Source: Maribellus sp. CM-23
GTDB taxonomy: Bacteria; Bacteroidota; Bacteroidia; Bacteroidales; Prolixibacteraceae
Length of the DNA: 64,000 nucleotides
Assembly: GCF_021354595.1 (NCBI RefSeq)
Contig: NZ_JADWYJ010000010.1
Coordinates: 36,920 to 100,919 of the forward strand
Reading direction: 5' to 3'
Shown here: piece after piece, positions 9,582 to 18,262 of the stretch
Position numbering within the stretch: the stretch's first letter is position 1
How the letters are laid out: every line of letters begins with the position of its first letter
The notes under the pieces: generated by a model
Seen by the model: the letters and a program-made list of their open reading frames with translations, nothing else
Told to the model about the DNA's origin: nothing
Databases searched by the model: none
Position numbers and translations under genes: made by a program

Positions 9582-9854
9582 TTAGCGAATATCGCGAAAT
9601 ATTCTTTTTCGGGCAATGACGCGCACAAATTTGACTCCCCCGATCTCTATGGGTTTTACAAGAATGTCTATTCGTTCCTTCATACGCGTAAATTCATTAT
9701 GTCTGCTAAAACCGTCCGGTAGATACATCGCTACAGGCTTTTTCTTACACCTTGCTGCTCTATTTCTGAACAGACGATATTTGCAGGGGTTTGCGAGTTT
9801 CGACTGATGTATAACCAATAAATTATTGTAAATTCGCTTGTCTAATTCAAACAT
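9582..9854 (-). CDS. Uncertain 90-residue basic ORF
   Basis: This frame fills the 312-base gap between the DUF2490 gene and the divergent mannosyltransferase, starting with ATG 7 bases before that gene. The product is rich in Arg and Lys (ARCKKKPVAMY, KFVRVIARKRIF) and matches no family I know. A 63-codon frame on the opposite strand covers the same DNA, so coding is not certain. If it is not a gene, this interval is otherwise featureless. Confidence 0.28.
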   Translation of the reverse strand: MFELDKRIYNNLLVIHQSKLANPCKYRLFRNRAARCKKKPVAMYLPDGFSRHNEFTRMKERIDILVKPIEIGGVKFVRVIARKRIFRDIR

Positions 9855-9861
9855 TTAAGCT

Positions 9862-10596
9862 GTGTCAAAAAATCTGGTTATCATTCCCACTTATAATGAG
9901 AAGGAAAATGTGGAAAAGATGATCCGCAAGGTCTTCTCGCTGGAAAAGCCTTTTCATTTATTAATAGTTGAAGACAATTCGCCCGATGGAACTGCCGATA
10001 TCGTAAAGCGCCTGATGAAGGAGTTTGACGGACAACTTCATATCCTGGAAAGAAAAGGAAAGCTCGGACTTGGCACGGCTTACATTGCGGGATTTAAATG
10101 GGCACTTGAACGCGATTATGAAGCAATCTGCGAAATGGATTGTGATTTCTCGCACAATCCGGACGACCTGCTTCGCCTTTTTGCAGCCATTGAAGAAGGT
10201 GCCGATGTGGCTGTTGGTTCGCGGTACATTACCGGGATCAATGTGGTAAACTGGCCATTGGGCAGGGTACTTATGTCGTATTTTGCGTCAATGTATGTAC
10301 GCATAGCCACCGGAATGGAAGTTCGCGATACTACCGCTGGTTTTGTTTGCTACCGCAGAAAAGTACTCGAAACCATCGATCTTGATGCCATCAAACTTAT
10401 CGGATACGGTTTCCAGATTGAAATGAAATTTACTGCCTGGAAATTTGGCTTTGTTATCAAGGAAGTTTCCATCGTTTTCACCGACCGGAAAGAAGGAACC
10501 TCCAAAATGAGCGGAGGAATTTTCAACGAAGCCCTCTGGGGAGTTCTTAAAATGAAAATTAGGAGCTGGACCCGCAAATACGAAAGGAAAGAATAA
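9862..10596 (+). CDS. Polyprenol-phosphate mannosyltransferase (DPM1-like GT2)
   Basis: The 244-residue family 2 glycosyltransferase uses a GTG start, followed at once by the conserved LVIIPTYNEKENVEKMI. The diphosphate/metal motif is seen in EMDCDFSHNPDDL, and the acceptor-side motifs in DTTAGFVCYRR and KEGTSKMSGGI. There is no C-terminal membrane domain, so it is the short soluble/monotopic DPM1 type. It is expected to transfer mannose (or a similar hexose) from GDP-mannose to polyprenyl phosphate on the inner face of the cytoplasmic membrane for later glycan assembly. No other glycan genes lie beside it. Confidence 0.93.
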   Translation: MSKNLVIIPTYNEKENVEKMIRKVFSLEKPFHLLIVEDNSPDGTADIVKRLMKEFDGQLHILERKGKLGLGTAYIAGFKWALERDYEAICEMDCDFSHNPDDLLRLFAAIEEGADVAVGSRYITGINVVNWPLGRVLMSYFASMYVRIATGMEVRDTTAGFVCYRRKVLETIDLDAIKLIGYGFQIEMKFTAWKFGFVIKEVSIVFTDRKEGTSKMSGGIFNEALWGVLKMKIRSWTRKYERKE

Positions 10597-10614
10597 GTAC
10601 CGAAATAAAAACTA

Positions 10615-11190
10615 ATGCCTGAACAACAAAAAAACGACTTGATGCTCCCTGATGAAATTATTATGACTAAGATATATTTGATCAGGGAACAAAAAGTAAT
10701 GCTCGACAGCGATCTTGCAGAACTGTACGGTGTGGAAACAAGACGCTTAAACGAACAGGTAAAAAGAAATATCTCAAGATTTCCGAAAGATTTTATGTTT
10801 CAACTATCAGAGGTTGAATTTAAAAACTTGAAGTCGCAATTTGCGACATCAAATTGGGGAGGACGCCGTAAACTCCCCAATGTATTTACTGAACATGGAG
10901 TTTTAATGCTTTCAAGCGTTTTGAACAGTGAACGAGCAATCAAAGTGAATATCCAGATTATGCGGATATTTACACGGATTCGTGAAATGCTGACCAACAA
11001 TTTAAGTATAAAGCTCGAAATAGAGGAAATTAAAAAGAAACTGGCCAATCAAGATAAAAACATCGAACTCGTTTTTAACTATTTAGATGAGCTAATTGAA
11101 AAACACGACAACCCGCAACCAAGAAGATCAATCGGCTACAAAAGAAACCGTGAAATTAGTCCACGCAGGCAAAAACACAAATCAATATAA
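10615..11190 (+). CDS. ORF6N domain protein
   Basis: The 191-residue protein carries an N-terminal ORF6N domain (PF10543; about residues 10-95), seen in IYLIREQKVMLDSDLAELY, RLNEQVKRNISRFP and FTEHGVLMLSSVL. A C-terminal helical, charged region follows. The domain is related to phage KilA-N/antirepressor modules and is thought to bind DNA. Chromosomal copies are frequent in Bacteroidota and are often mobile. It starts 18 bases after the mannosyltransferase and may be read through from it, but no functional link is evident. Confidence 0.9.
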   Translation: MPEQQKNDLMLPDEIIMTKIYLIREQKVMLDSDLAELYGVETRRLNEQVKRNISRFPKDFMFQLSEVEFKNLKSQFATSNWGGRRKLPNVFTEHGVLMLSSVLNSERAIKVNIQIMRIFTRIREMLTNNLSIKLEIEEIKKKLANQDKNIELVFNYLDELIEKHDNPQPRRSIGYKRNREISPRRQKHKSI

Positions 11191-11270
11191 CGAGCCGTTA
11201 TTCCATTACCTTCAACCTACCCAATACCCGATTCGATAAGAAAATTCTAAAAAAGCAAACATCAAATCAC

Positions 11271-11278
11271 TAACTTTG
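11271..11278 (+). promoter_or_regulatory. Putative -7 box (TAACTTTG) of the dihydroorotase gene
   Basis: Exact match to TAnnTTTG, 24 bases before the chosen ATG at 11303. It supports that start rather than the upstream in-frame codon at 11276. Confidence 0.55.
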
Positions 11279-11302
11279 TTGTACTCAAAAAAAGCCGGCA
11301 AC

Positions 11303-12646
11303 ATGAAAACTTTAATCAAAAATGCAACCATAGTAAACGAAGGGTTAAAATTTAAAGGAAGTGTACTTATCAGTGGAGAAACGATTGAGAAGGTTTTTCC
11401 GCATACCCTTCCGGGGGATTTGGACACCACTCAACTGGAGGTAATTGACGCAGAGGGCTTGCTGCTCATCCCCGGAGTTATCGACGACCAGGTGCATTTC
11501 CGAGAGCCAGGGCTAACCCACAAAGGAGAAATTGCTACCGAAAGCCGCGCAGCCGTTGCCGGTGGAGTAACTACCTACATGGAAATGCCCAATACCAATC
11601 CGCAAACCGTTACCCAGGAAGAACTGCAAAAAAAATACGACCGGGCTGCGAGTGTATCGGCAGCCAACTATTCGTTTTACATGGGGGCTACCAACAGCAA
11701 CCTCGACGAAGTACTCAAAACCGACCCGACAAAAGTTTGCGGAATCAAGGTTTTTATGGGTTCATCCACCGGAAATATGCTGGTAGATGATGAGAAAACA
11801 TTGTCGGAGATTTTCAGGCACGCGCCCACTTTGGTTGCCACTCATTGCGAAGACGAGGGCACCATTCAGCGAAACATCGAAACGGCCCGCCACCGTTACG
11901 GAGAAAATGTTCCGATCTCGCGCCACTGCCACATCCGAAGCGACGAAGCTTGCTATATTTCATCATCCAAAGCGGTTGAACTGGCTTCTAAGTTTGATAC
12001 CCGGCTTCACGTGTTACACTTGTCGTCGGCAAAAGAAATGAGTTTGTTCCACCGCGGAAAAGTAAGCGATAAAAATATAACCGCCGAAGTTTGTGTTCAT
12101 CACCTTTGGTTCGACGAACGCGATTACATCGATCACGGAACCCGCATCAAATGGAATCCGTCAATCAAATGTGTAAAAGACAAGGAAGCTTTGTGGGAAG
12201 CCTTGCTCAACGATAAAATAGATGTGATTGCCACCGACCACGCGCCACATACGCTGGAAGAGAAATCAAACACCTATTTCAAAGCCCCATCAGGAGGACC
12301 GCTGGTACAACACTCGCTGGTGGCGATGCTGGAAATGAGTAAAAAGGGCTTTATTTCGGTTGAAAAGGTAATTGAAAAAATGTGTCATGCTCCGGCCGAT
12401 TTATTCAGAATCAACAAACGTGGTTACATACGCGAGGGGTATTTTGCCGACCTGGTACTGATCGATCCCAAGGAAAGCTGGATCGCTGGGCCGGAGAATT
12501 TACTGTACAAATGCGGCTGGTCGCCTTTTGATGGCACCAAGTTTTCGAACAAGGTAGTTACCACCTTTGTGAACGGTCAAAAAGTGTACGAACAGGAAAA
12601 CATTATTGAATCAGTCCGCGGGAAACGAGTCGGATTCAACGTTTAG
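11303..12646 (+). CDS. pyrC: Dihydroorotase
   Basis: The 447-residue amidohydrolase catalyses the reversible cyclisation of N-carbamoyl-aspartate to dihydroorotate in pyrimidine synthesis. Visible motifs are the N-terminal IDDQVHFREPGLTHKGE, the carbamylated-lysine region CGIKVFMGSSTGN, THCEDE, the second-metal His in LHVLHLSS and the catalytic Asp in ATDHAPHTLEEK. The usual HxH at the start is QxH here; as I recall, this is normal for the Bacteroidota form but should be noted. The frame is open from 11276, but ATG 11303 follows a -7 box and begins the conserved MKTLIKNATIVNEG. It appears monocistronic. Confidence 0.95.
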   Translation: MKTLIKNATIVNEGLKFKGSVLISGETIEKVFPHTLPGDLDTTQLEVIDAEGLLLIPGVIDDQVHFREPGLTHKGEIATESRAAVAGGVTTYMEMPNTNPQTVTQEELQKKYDRAASVSAANYSFYMGATNSNLDEVLKTDPTKVCGIKVFMGSSTGNMLVDDEKTLSEIFRHAPTLVATHCEDEGTIQRNIETARHRYGENVPISRHCHIRSDEACYISSSKAVELASKFDTRLHVLHLSSAKEMSLFHRGKVSDKNITAEVCVHHLWFDERDYIDHGTRIKWNPSIKCVKDKEALWEALLNDKIDVIATDHAPHTLEEKSNTYFKAPSGGPLVQHSLVAMLEMSKKGFISVEKVIEKMCHAPADLFRINKRGYIREGYFADLVLIDPKESWIAGPENLLYKCGWSPFDGTKFSNKVVTTFVNGQKVYEQENIIESVRGKRVGFNV

Positions 12647-12663
12647 TCGGGTTACAAGTTCTC

Positions 12664-12686
12664 CGGACGGGATTTAAACCCGTCCG
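12664..12686. terminator. Hairpin between convergent pyrC and rmuC
   Basis: A perfect 8-bp stem, CGGACGGG/CCCGTCCG, with a 7-base AT loop lies between the two convergent genes. A run of eight A lies beyond it on the plus strand, so a T-run flanks it only on the upstream side for minus-strand transcription. The termination role is inferred from position. Confidence 0.5.
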
Positions 12687-12711
12687 AATCAAAAAAAAGA
12701 CAGTATCTCTT

Positions 12712-14061
12712 TTACTCGTCGAGCATAGTACGGGGTAATTCTTTGGTGGCTTTGGCCCCCAGCTTTCTAATGTTTTCAACCGAGCGAATCAGGTTGCCAC
12801 GGCCATCTTTTAGCTTGTTCATCGCGTCGTCATACGTTTTCCGGGTGGTATTCAGATTATTGCCCAGTTTATCCAGGTCAGAAACAAATCCGACAAACTT
12901 ATCATACAACGCGCCACTTTGCCGGGCTATTTCGATGGCATTCCGGGTTTGGTTTTCCTGCTGCCAGATGGAGGAAATCGTGCGCAAAGTTGCCAGCAAG
13001 GTAGACGGACTCACCATCACCACTTTTTGGTCCCACGCAAACGAAAACAATTCCTGGTCTTCCTGAACAGCTACACTAAACGAAGCTTCAATCGGGATAA
13101 ACAACAACACAAAATCGGGCGAATTTAACTTGCTCGCGGTTTGGTAATGCTTTTCACTCAATCCCTTAATATGGGTTCTCAGGCTCAGCAGGTGTTCCTT
13201 TACAAACTTCAGGCGCTGCTCGTCGGTTTCGGCATTTACGGCACGTTCGTAGGCAATGAGCGAAACTTTCGAGTCAATAATAATGTGTTTATTGTCAGGC
13301 AGATTGATTACCACGTCGGGCTGAATCCTTTTCCCATCTTCTGTCGTATCGCTGAATTGCTTCTGGTAGCCCTGCTCGCCTTCGTTTAATCCCGAGCGTT
13401 CCAGAATTCGTTCCAGCACCACCTCGCCCCAGTTACCTTGCTTTTTCACATCGCCTTTCAGCGCCTTGGTCAGGTTGTTGGCTTCTTCGCTTATTTTGTT
13501 GTTCAGATCGTAAAGTTTCAGCAGCTCCGCCCGAAGTTCGGTCTGGTCTTTTAGTCCTTTCTGGTAAGTGTCTTCCACTTTTTTCTCGAACAACAGAATT
13601 TTTTCCTTTAACGGATTCAGCACTTCTCCAATGTTTTTCTGATTGGCGGCGGTAAACTTCTCGCTGTTCTTTTCGAGTATTTTGGTGGCAATATTCTCAA
13701 ATTCGGTGGTAAATTTCTTTTGCAGTTCTTCCAGTTCGGCTTTCTGCGTATCTAGTTTTTCTTTCAGATTCAGGTACTCCACCTTTGCTTTCTCAAGCCG
13801 CCCCACCAAAACGGTGTTTTCCTCGCGAATCTTTTCAAGCCCGCTTTTCCATTCGTCACTTTCATTTTTCAAAGCATGGTAACGCTCTTCCCAAACCAGA
13901 CGTTGTTTTTCCGTCTCCATGTTCTGATTACCCAGTTCTCTTTCCTTTTCGAGCAAACTTTTCTCAGCTTCCGACTGTGCTTTCTGAAGCTTCGAGTTAA
14001 AAACAAAATAAACAGCGGCTGCTCCAACAGCCAGCCCCACCAACAAATAAACGATTTCCAT
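12712..14061 (-). CDS. rmuC: DNA recombination protein RmuC
   Basis: The 449-residue protein has an N-terminal membrane anchor (IVYLLVGLAVGAAAVYFVF), a long coiled coil (about residues 25-170) and the RmuC nuclease-like domain. That domain shows KKQGNWGEVVLERILERSGL, PDVVINLPDNKHIIIDSKVSL and VMVSPSTLLATLRTI. RmuC limits inversions and rearrangements at short inverted repeats in other bacteria, probably as a PD-(D/E)XK-like nuclease. It is convergent with pyrC and divergent from ung. Confidence 0.95.
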   Translation of the reverse strand: MEIVYLLVGLAVGAAAVYFVFNSKLQKAQSEAEKSLLEKERELGNQNMETEKQRLVWEERYHALKNESDEWKSGLEKIREENTVLVGRLEKAKVEYLNLKEKLDTQKAELEELQKKFTTEFENIATKILEKNSEKFTAANQKNIGEVLNPLKEKILLFEKKVEDTYQKGLKDQTELRAELLKLYDLNNKISEEANNLTKALKGDVKKQGNWGEVVLERILERSGLNEGEQGYQKQFSDTTEDGKRIQPDVVINLPDNKHIIIDSKVSLIAYERAVNAETDEQRLKFVKEHLLSLRTHIKGLSEKHYQTASKLNSPDFVLLFIPIEASFSVAVQEDQELFSFAWDQKVVMVSPSTLLATLRTISSIWQQENQTRNAIEIARQSGALYDKFVGFVSDLDKLGNNLNTTRKTYDDAMNKLKDGRGNLIRSVENIRKLGAKATKELPRTMLDE

Positions 14062-14240
14062 GCAATGTGTATTTGGAAGCTAAAAGTACAAAATTGTTAA
14101 GTGTATTTTGAATGGAATGCAAAAAGGATGGCATCTTTTCAAAAGAAGACATACGTTGCGAAACTAAACGCGTTGTTTTACAAGCATTCCGCTCTTTTCA
14201 GCTTAATTTACTATTTTCGTTCCTCTTTAAATCACCTACT

Positions 14241-14903
14241 ATGGATGTAAAAATCGAAGCCGGCTGGAAAGCGCATTTAAAACCCGAATTCGAAAAAGAA
14301 TACTTTAGCCAACTCATTGGCTTTGTTAAAGAAGAGTATAACACCCAACGGATCTATCCTCCCGGGAAACTTATATTCAATGCTTTTGACGAGTGTCCAT
14401 TCGATCAGTTAAAAGTGGTTATCCTCGGACAGGATCCCTATCACGGCCCCGGGCAGGCGCACGGTTTGTGTTTTTCGGTAAACGATGGCATTCCGTTTCC
14501 TCCCAGCCTCCGGAATATTTTTAAGGAGCTAAAAGAGGATGTTGGCAAAGAAATACCGAAAAGCGGCAACCTCACAGATTGGGCACAACAAGGTGTACTA
14601 TTGTTAAATGCGACTTTAACGGTGCGGGCACATCAGGCAGGATCGCATCAGAAAAAAGGCTGGGAAGAATTTACCGATGCCGCCATTCAAACCGCCAGCG
14701 ATCAAAAAGAACACCTGGTTTTTTTGTTGTGGGGAAATTATGCCATCAGTAAACGCCGCTTGATTGACGAAAACAAGCACCTCGTGCTTACTTCGGTTCA
14801 TCCCTCGCCATTATCGGCAAGCCGCGGTTTTTTCGGGAATAAACATTTTAGTAAAACAAACGAATTTCTGCAGCAGAACGGGCTGCAACCGATACGGTGG
14901 TAG
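14241..14903 (+). CDS. ung: Uracil-DNA glycosylase, family 1
   Basis: Removes uracil from DNA to start base-excision repair. The water-activating loop GQDPYHGPGQAHGLCFSV with its catalytic Asp, the uracil-binding LLLNATLTVR and the minor-groove loop HPSPLSASRGFFGNKHFS are all intact. The frame is open from 14112, but the family's N-terminus and size (220 residues) fit the ATG at 14241 (MDVKIEAGWK). A near-consensus -7 box, TATTTTCG, lies at 14212-14219. Confidence 0.96.
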   Translation: MDVKIEAGWKAHLKPEFEKEYFSQLIGFVKEEYNTQRIYPPGKLIFNAFDECPFDQLKVVILGQDPYHGPGQAHGLCFSVNDGIPFPPSLRNIFKELKEDVGKEIPKSGNLTDWAQQGVLLLNATLTVRAHQAGSHQKKGWEEFTDAAIQTASDQKEHLVFLLWGNYAISKRRLIDENKHLVLTSVHPSPLSASRGFFGNKHFSKTNEFLQQNGLQPIRW

Positions 14904-14951
14904 TTTAAAGTTCAGAGTAAAGCTTTTTTCCACTTAACTCTGAACTTTAAA
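14904..14951. terminator. 15-bp stem hairpin made of heptamer-type repeats
   Basis: TTTAAAGTTCAGAGT at 14904-14918 is exactly complementary to 14937-14951, with an 18-base loop that includes T6. It lies between convergent ung and the FabH-like gene and probably serves as a bidirectional terminator. Its arms carry the AACTCTG/AACTTTA motif also found near 28.05 and 49.85 kb. Confidence 0.65.
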
Positions 14952-14957
14952 TCCAAC

Positions 14958-16040
14958 TTACCATTTATAAACAATGGAGTTGATATTCATTCCGGCACCT
15001 ACCGAACAAAAAATGGTATAATCGCCTTCGTTAATTTCCTGGCCTTCCATTTTCCCTTTGGCAACAATGTCGATCAAAGTTGGAACAGTAGCGGTTGATG
15101 AATTCCCCAGCTTGCGGATACTCATCGGCATAATTCCTTCCGGAATTTCTTTTTGTCCGTATAGTTTGAATAAACCAGCCAAAATCACTTCATCCATTTT
15201 TTCATTTGCCTGATGAATGAATACTTTCTTCACATCGTTCAATTCAATTCCGGCCATTTCAATGCTTTCTTTCACCAACCCGGGAACGGTGGTAATGGCG
15301 TAAATATAAAGCTTGTGCCCGGCCATTTTTATGAAAAGCTCGTCGCTTTTATAGTCCGGGTTACTTGATTTTCCAAACGTTAACAGGTTGGCATATTGAA
15401 CGGAATCGGAACGACTTGAATGAGAGACGATTCCGATGGGCTCTTCGCTTTCTATGGCCTCTACAATAGTAGCCCCCGCTCCGTCGGCATAAATCATGGA
15501 ATCGCGATCGTGCGGATCCGAAATCCGTGACAGCACATCGGCTCCCACCACTACACCGCGTTTCATGAAACCACTTTTGATATAGGCATCGGCAATGATC
15601 ATTCCCTGCGTCCAGCCCGGGCAACCCGAAACAACATCGTGACAAATACTTTTCGGGTTTTTTATGTGAAGTTTCATCTTCACTTTATTGGCAAGCCCCG
15701 GTAATATGTCAATACGGTTATTGCCTTCAACAACGTCGCCAAAATTATGGCAAACAATGATGAACTCCAGGCTCTCTTTGGAGATTCCCGCCGATTTGCA
15801 GGCATTTTCAACCGCAAGTGCTGCAATATCAGAAGTCACCTGGTCTTCGGCCACATACCGACGTTCTTCAATATTGGTGATCTCCCGAAATTTCTGAATG
15901 ATTTCTTCGTTGGTTTTATCCGTGATCTTCTGTCCGCCCGGAGTATAAAACTCATTTTTCAGAAAATGATTGTTTTTGATAATGATGGGCGGAATATAAC
16001 TGCCAGTACCAATAATTCGAGTATATCTTTCTTTTGCCAT
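14958..16040 (-). CDS. 3-oxoacyl-ACP synthase III family protein (FabH-like)
   Basis: The 360-residue thiolase-fold enzyme has the catalytic triad positions of ketoacyl synthase III: Cys in SGCPGWTQG, His in FIHQANEKMDE and Asn in KLGNSSTATVP. FabH condenses acyl-CoA with malonyl-ACP to start fatty-acid chains. This protein is about 30 residues longer than housekeeping FabH, so it may be a specialised paralogue for branched or secondary lipids; the true substrate is open. It is the last gene of a minus-strand run with the LpxH-like gene (23 bases upstream), which suggests a lipid or envelope role. Confidence 0.88.
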   Translation of the reverse strand: MAKERYTRIIGTGSYIPPIIIKNNHFLKNEFYTPGGQKITDKTNEEIIQKFREITNIEERRYVAEDQVTSDIAALAVENACKSAGISKESLEFIIVCHNFGDVVEGNNRIDILPGLANKVKMKLHIKNPKSICHDVVSGCPGWTQGMIIADAYIKSGFMKRGVVVGADVLSRISDPHDRDSMIYADGAGATIVEAIESEEPIGIVSHSSRSDSVQYANLLTFGKSSNPDYKSDELFIKMAGHKLYIYAITTVPGLVKESIEMAGIELNDVKKVFIHQANEKMDEVILAGLFKLYGQKEIPEGIMPMSIRKLGNSSTATVPTLIDIVAKGKMEGQEINEGDYTIFCSVGAGMNINSIVYKW

Positions 16041-16063
16041 AATCCTTCTGCTCAGCCGTAGCT

Positions 16064-16813
16064 CTATCCTTTGTAAATTTTCAATTCAAATTTTTCTCCG
16101 TCAAAAACCCCGTACGAATACGTTTTAATCCAGTCGCCCAGCAAAACAAAACGAGTGTTGTCGTTCATCTTTTCGTTTACCAGCCGATGTCGGTGTCCCA
16201 TTACAAAATAGTCCACCGGGTTCGTCTTCAAAAAATCAGCGGCAAATTTATACATTCCATCCTGAACTACCATAAAATCGCCTTCATAATCATTTTTTGA
16301 TAACCTACTGGAAGCAGACCATTTGTGTGCCAGCGCAAAAGCCAGATTCGGATGTATGCGCGAAAACATCCACTGCAAGGTTTTCGAGGTAAATATTTTT
16401 TTCAGAAATAAATATCCTTTATCCGAAGCATCGAGGCCATCGCCGTGGGCCAGAAAAAATTTCTTCCCGCGAATTTCAGTAATAAACTCGTCTCGGTGAA
16501 CGATCACTCCCGTTTCTTTTGCCAGGTAATCAAACACCCAAACATCGTGGTTCCCGGTAAAAAAATGTACAGGGATTCCTTTGTCGGTTAGATCGGCAAT
16601 TCGTCCCAGAATACGGGTAAAACCGCGGGGTGCGACTTTTTTGTACTCGTACCAGAAATCAAAAATATCGCCCATCAGATACAGTTCGGCCACATTGTCT
16701 TTGATTTCATCGAGCCAACGGGAAAACAACAACTCACGTTCCCGGTTATTTTTCAGAGCCGGAGCCCCGAGATGCACATCGGAAACGAAATATATGAACC
16801 CTTTATCAGACAA
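16064..16813 (-). CDS. UDP-2,3-diacylglucosamine diphosphatase (LpxH family)
   Basis: The 249-residue metallophosphoesterase shows the metal-site motifs in order: FVSDVHLG, LMGDIFDFWYE, TGNHDVW, LAHGDGLD and VMGHRHR. In lipid A synthesis LpxH cleaves UDP-2,3-diacylglucosamine to lipid X. The DFWYEY signature favours LpxH over generic phosphodiesterases. Neighbours are a redox-type lipoprotein upstream and a FabH-like enzyme downstream. An LpxK gene (the next-but-one step) occurs at 28.8 kb. Confidence 0.88.
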   Translation of the reverse strand: MSDKGFIYFVSDVHLGAPALKNNRERELLFSRWLDEIKDNVAELYLMGDIFDFWYEYKKVAPRGFTRILGRIADLTDKGIPVHFFTGNHDVWVFDYLAKETGVIVHRDEFITEIRGKKFFLAHGDGLDASDKGYLFLKKIFTSKTLQWMFSRIHPNLAFALAHKWSASSRLSKNDYEGDFMVVQDGMYKFAADFLKTNPVDYFVMGHRHRLVNEKMNDNTRFVLLGDWIKTYSYGVFDGEKFELKIYKG

Positions 16814-16833
16814 GGTATTTAAGCTTTGTGATT

Positions 16834-17994
16834 CTATTTTAACAGGTTGCCGATGGCTTTATCGAGCGCAGGTCCCTGAAGGTTCCTGGCCACCACCGTG
16901 CCTTCTTTATCCAGCAGGTAGTTAAACGGAATGCTTGGCACATTAAAAGTAACAGTAGCCGTTGCACTTCCTTTCATATCTCCTACGTTGATCCATTTCA
17001 TTTTATCCTTATCAATGGCATCCACCCATTCGGCGCGGTTTTCGTCCACACTCACCTGGTAGATTTCAAACCCTTTTCGCTGGTATTTCTCATACAATTC
17101 AGCCAAAACCGGGTTTTGAATGCGCGACCCTCTGTCGACCGCTGCCCAGAATTGCAGCAACACCACTTTCCCTCTCAACGAAAACAGCGAAACATCTTTC
17201 CCGTTCATATCCGGCAAAACCAGGTCGGGGCTGTTGGTACCCTGTTCTTCGATAAACTTCCGCATGCGTTGCGCCTGCTGTTCCCGCACATATTGCAAGG
17301 TATTGTTGTACAATGCCTGCACCTGCTCCGATGTCGGGTAAACAGCATTTAAGGCCGAAGCAGCCGTTTTCATCACCTGAAGATCGTTAATAATATAACC
17401 GGGATCGTTGGTGTGGAATTTCTGGTACAAAGCCAGTACACTGGCGATTGAGAATGGATTTTCGCGGACAAAGTTGGTGGAAAAATCAACCTGCGCCTGC
17501 ACAATGCTGTCGTATTGCGAAGCCCACTTGGGCCGTACATCGTCGTAGTCAGGATTTCCTTTATAAAGGTTGCTCAACGATTCCAGCGAATCGAGCCGGT
17601 ACAGTGTTTTCTTCAGATGGCTGTCGAGCATCTGAACCTGCTCCGATCCCAGAGAACCTGTTACATTGTATTCACGCGAAAAGTTGATCGCATCCGCTTT
17701 TACCACAATGTTTTCTGCCGAATCAACCAAAAGTGTAATAAAATTCCGGTCACTAAGTTTTAGCAGATAAAAAGTGGGAATACCGGCGGTTCCTTTAAAT
17801 TTAAACTCGCCGTTCTTGTTGATCTTCACTTTATCGGCTGTCTTTACAGTGGTAGTATGCACTTCTTCCAAATAAATCGTATCACCTTCGGCATGAGTGA
17901 TCACTCCACTTACCGTGAATTGACTATCCTTTTTCGAGCAGCTTGCCAAAATAACTACAACTGCTATCAGCAAAAACAAAATTCTGTTTACCAT
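16834..17994 (-). CDS. TlpA/AhpC-TSA-like lipoprotein without the CxxC motif
   Basis: The 386-residue lipoprotein has its lipobox at LASC (residue 19). A DUF4369-like N-terminal domain follows (FTVSGVITHAEGDTIYLEE), then a helical linker and a C-terminal thioredoxin fold (VVLLQFWAAVDRGSRIQNP, then the cis-Pro region VPSIPFNYLLD). Where TlpA proteins have WCxxC, this one has AAVDRGSR, and no cysteine exists after the lipidated one. It therefore cannot do thiol-disulfide chemistry and may be a binding or scaffold protein. Same-strand neighbours are LpxH-like and FabH-like genes. Confidence 0.88.
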   Translation of the reverse strand: MVNRILFLLIAVVVILASCSKKDSQFTVSGVITHAEGDTIYLEEVHTTTVKTADKVKINKNGEFKFKGTAGIPTFYLLKLSDRNFITLLVDSAENIVVKADAINFSREYNVTGSLGSEQVQMLDSHLKKTLYRLDSLESLSNLYKGNPDYDDVRPKWASQYDSIVQAQVDFSTNFVRENPFSIASVLALYQKFHTNDPGYIINDLQVMKTAASALNAVYPTSEQVQALYNNTLQYVREQQAQRMRKFIEEQGTNSPDLVLPDMNGKDVSLFSLRGKVVLLQFWAAVDRGSRIQNPVLAELYEKYQRKGFEIYQVSVDENRAEWVDAIDKDKMKWINVGDMKGSATATVTFNVPSIPFNYLLDKEGTVVARNLQGPALDKAIGNLLK

Positions 17995-18250
17995 TCCAAT
18001 TATTTAAAGGTCGTAAAATTAATAATTTTGAATACAGTAAAAACAGCCTGCAACTGAAAATAACATATTTTAAAACCTCTCCATTTTTCACTCTATCTAG
18101 CTGTCGTTCAACAATAATTGACCAAACAGCCGCAACTTTTGGGAGAAAACAGGTAGATTGACCGGTAAAAAGATGTCCGGCAAATTTATTTTTAGCCGAA
18201 GTTTTAACGCCTCATTCACCCTGAAACATTCATCCGTCAAAATTTTTCAA

Positions 18251-18258
18251 TAGGTTTG
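18251..18258 (+). promoter_or_regulatory. Putative -7 box (TAGGTTTG) immediately before ribF
   Basis: Matches TAnnTTTG and ends 4 bases before the ribF ATG, so the transcript would be leaderless or nearly so. No FMN-riboswitch-like sequence is seen in the 200 bases upstream. Confidence 0.45.
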
Positions 18259-18262
18259 TAAA

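Noticed and set aside
18000..18262. FMN riboswitch upstream of ribF
   Set aside because: None of the conserved FMN aptamer segments (such as the GGGGCAGGGT type) is visible here, and the region before ribD is only a plain promoter.
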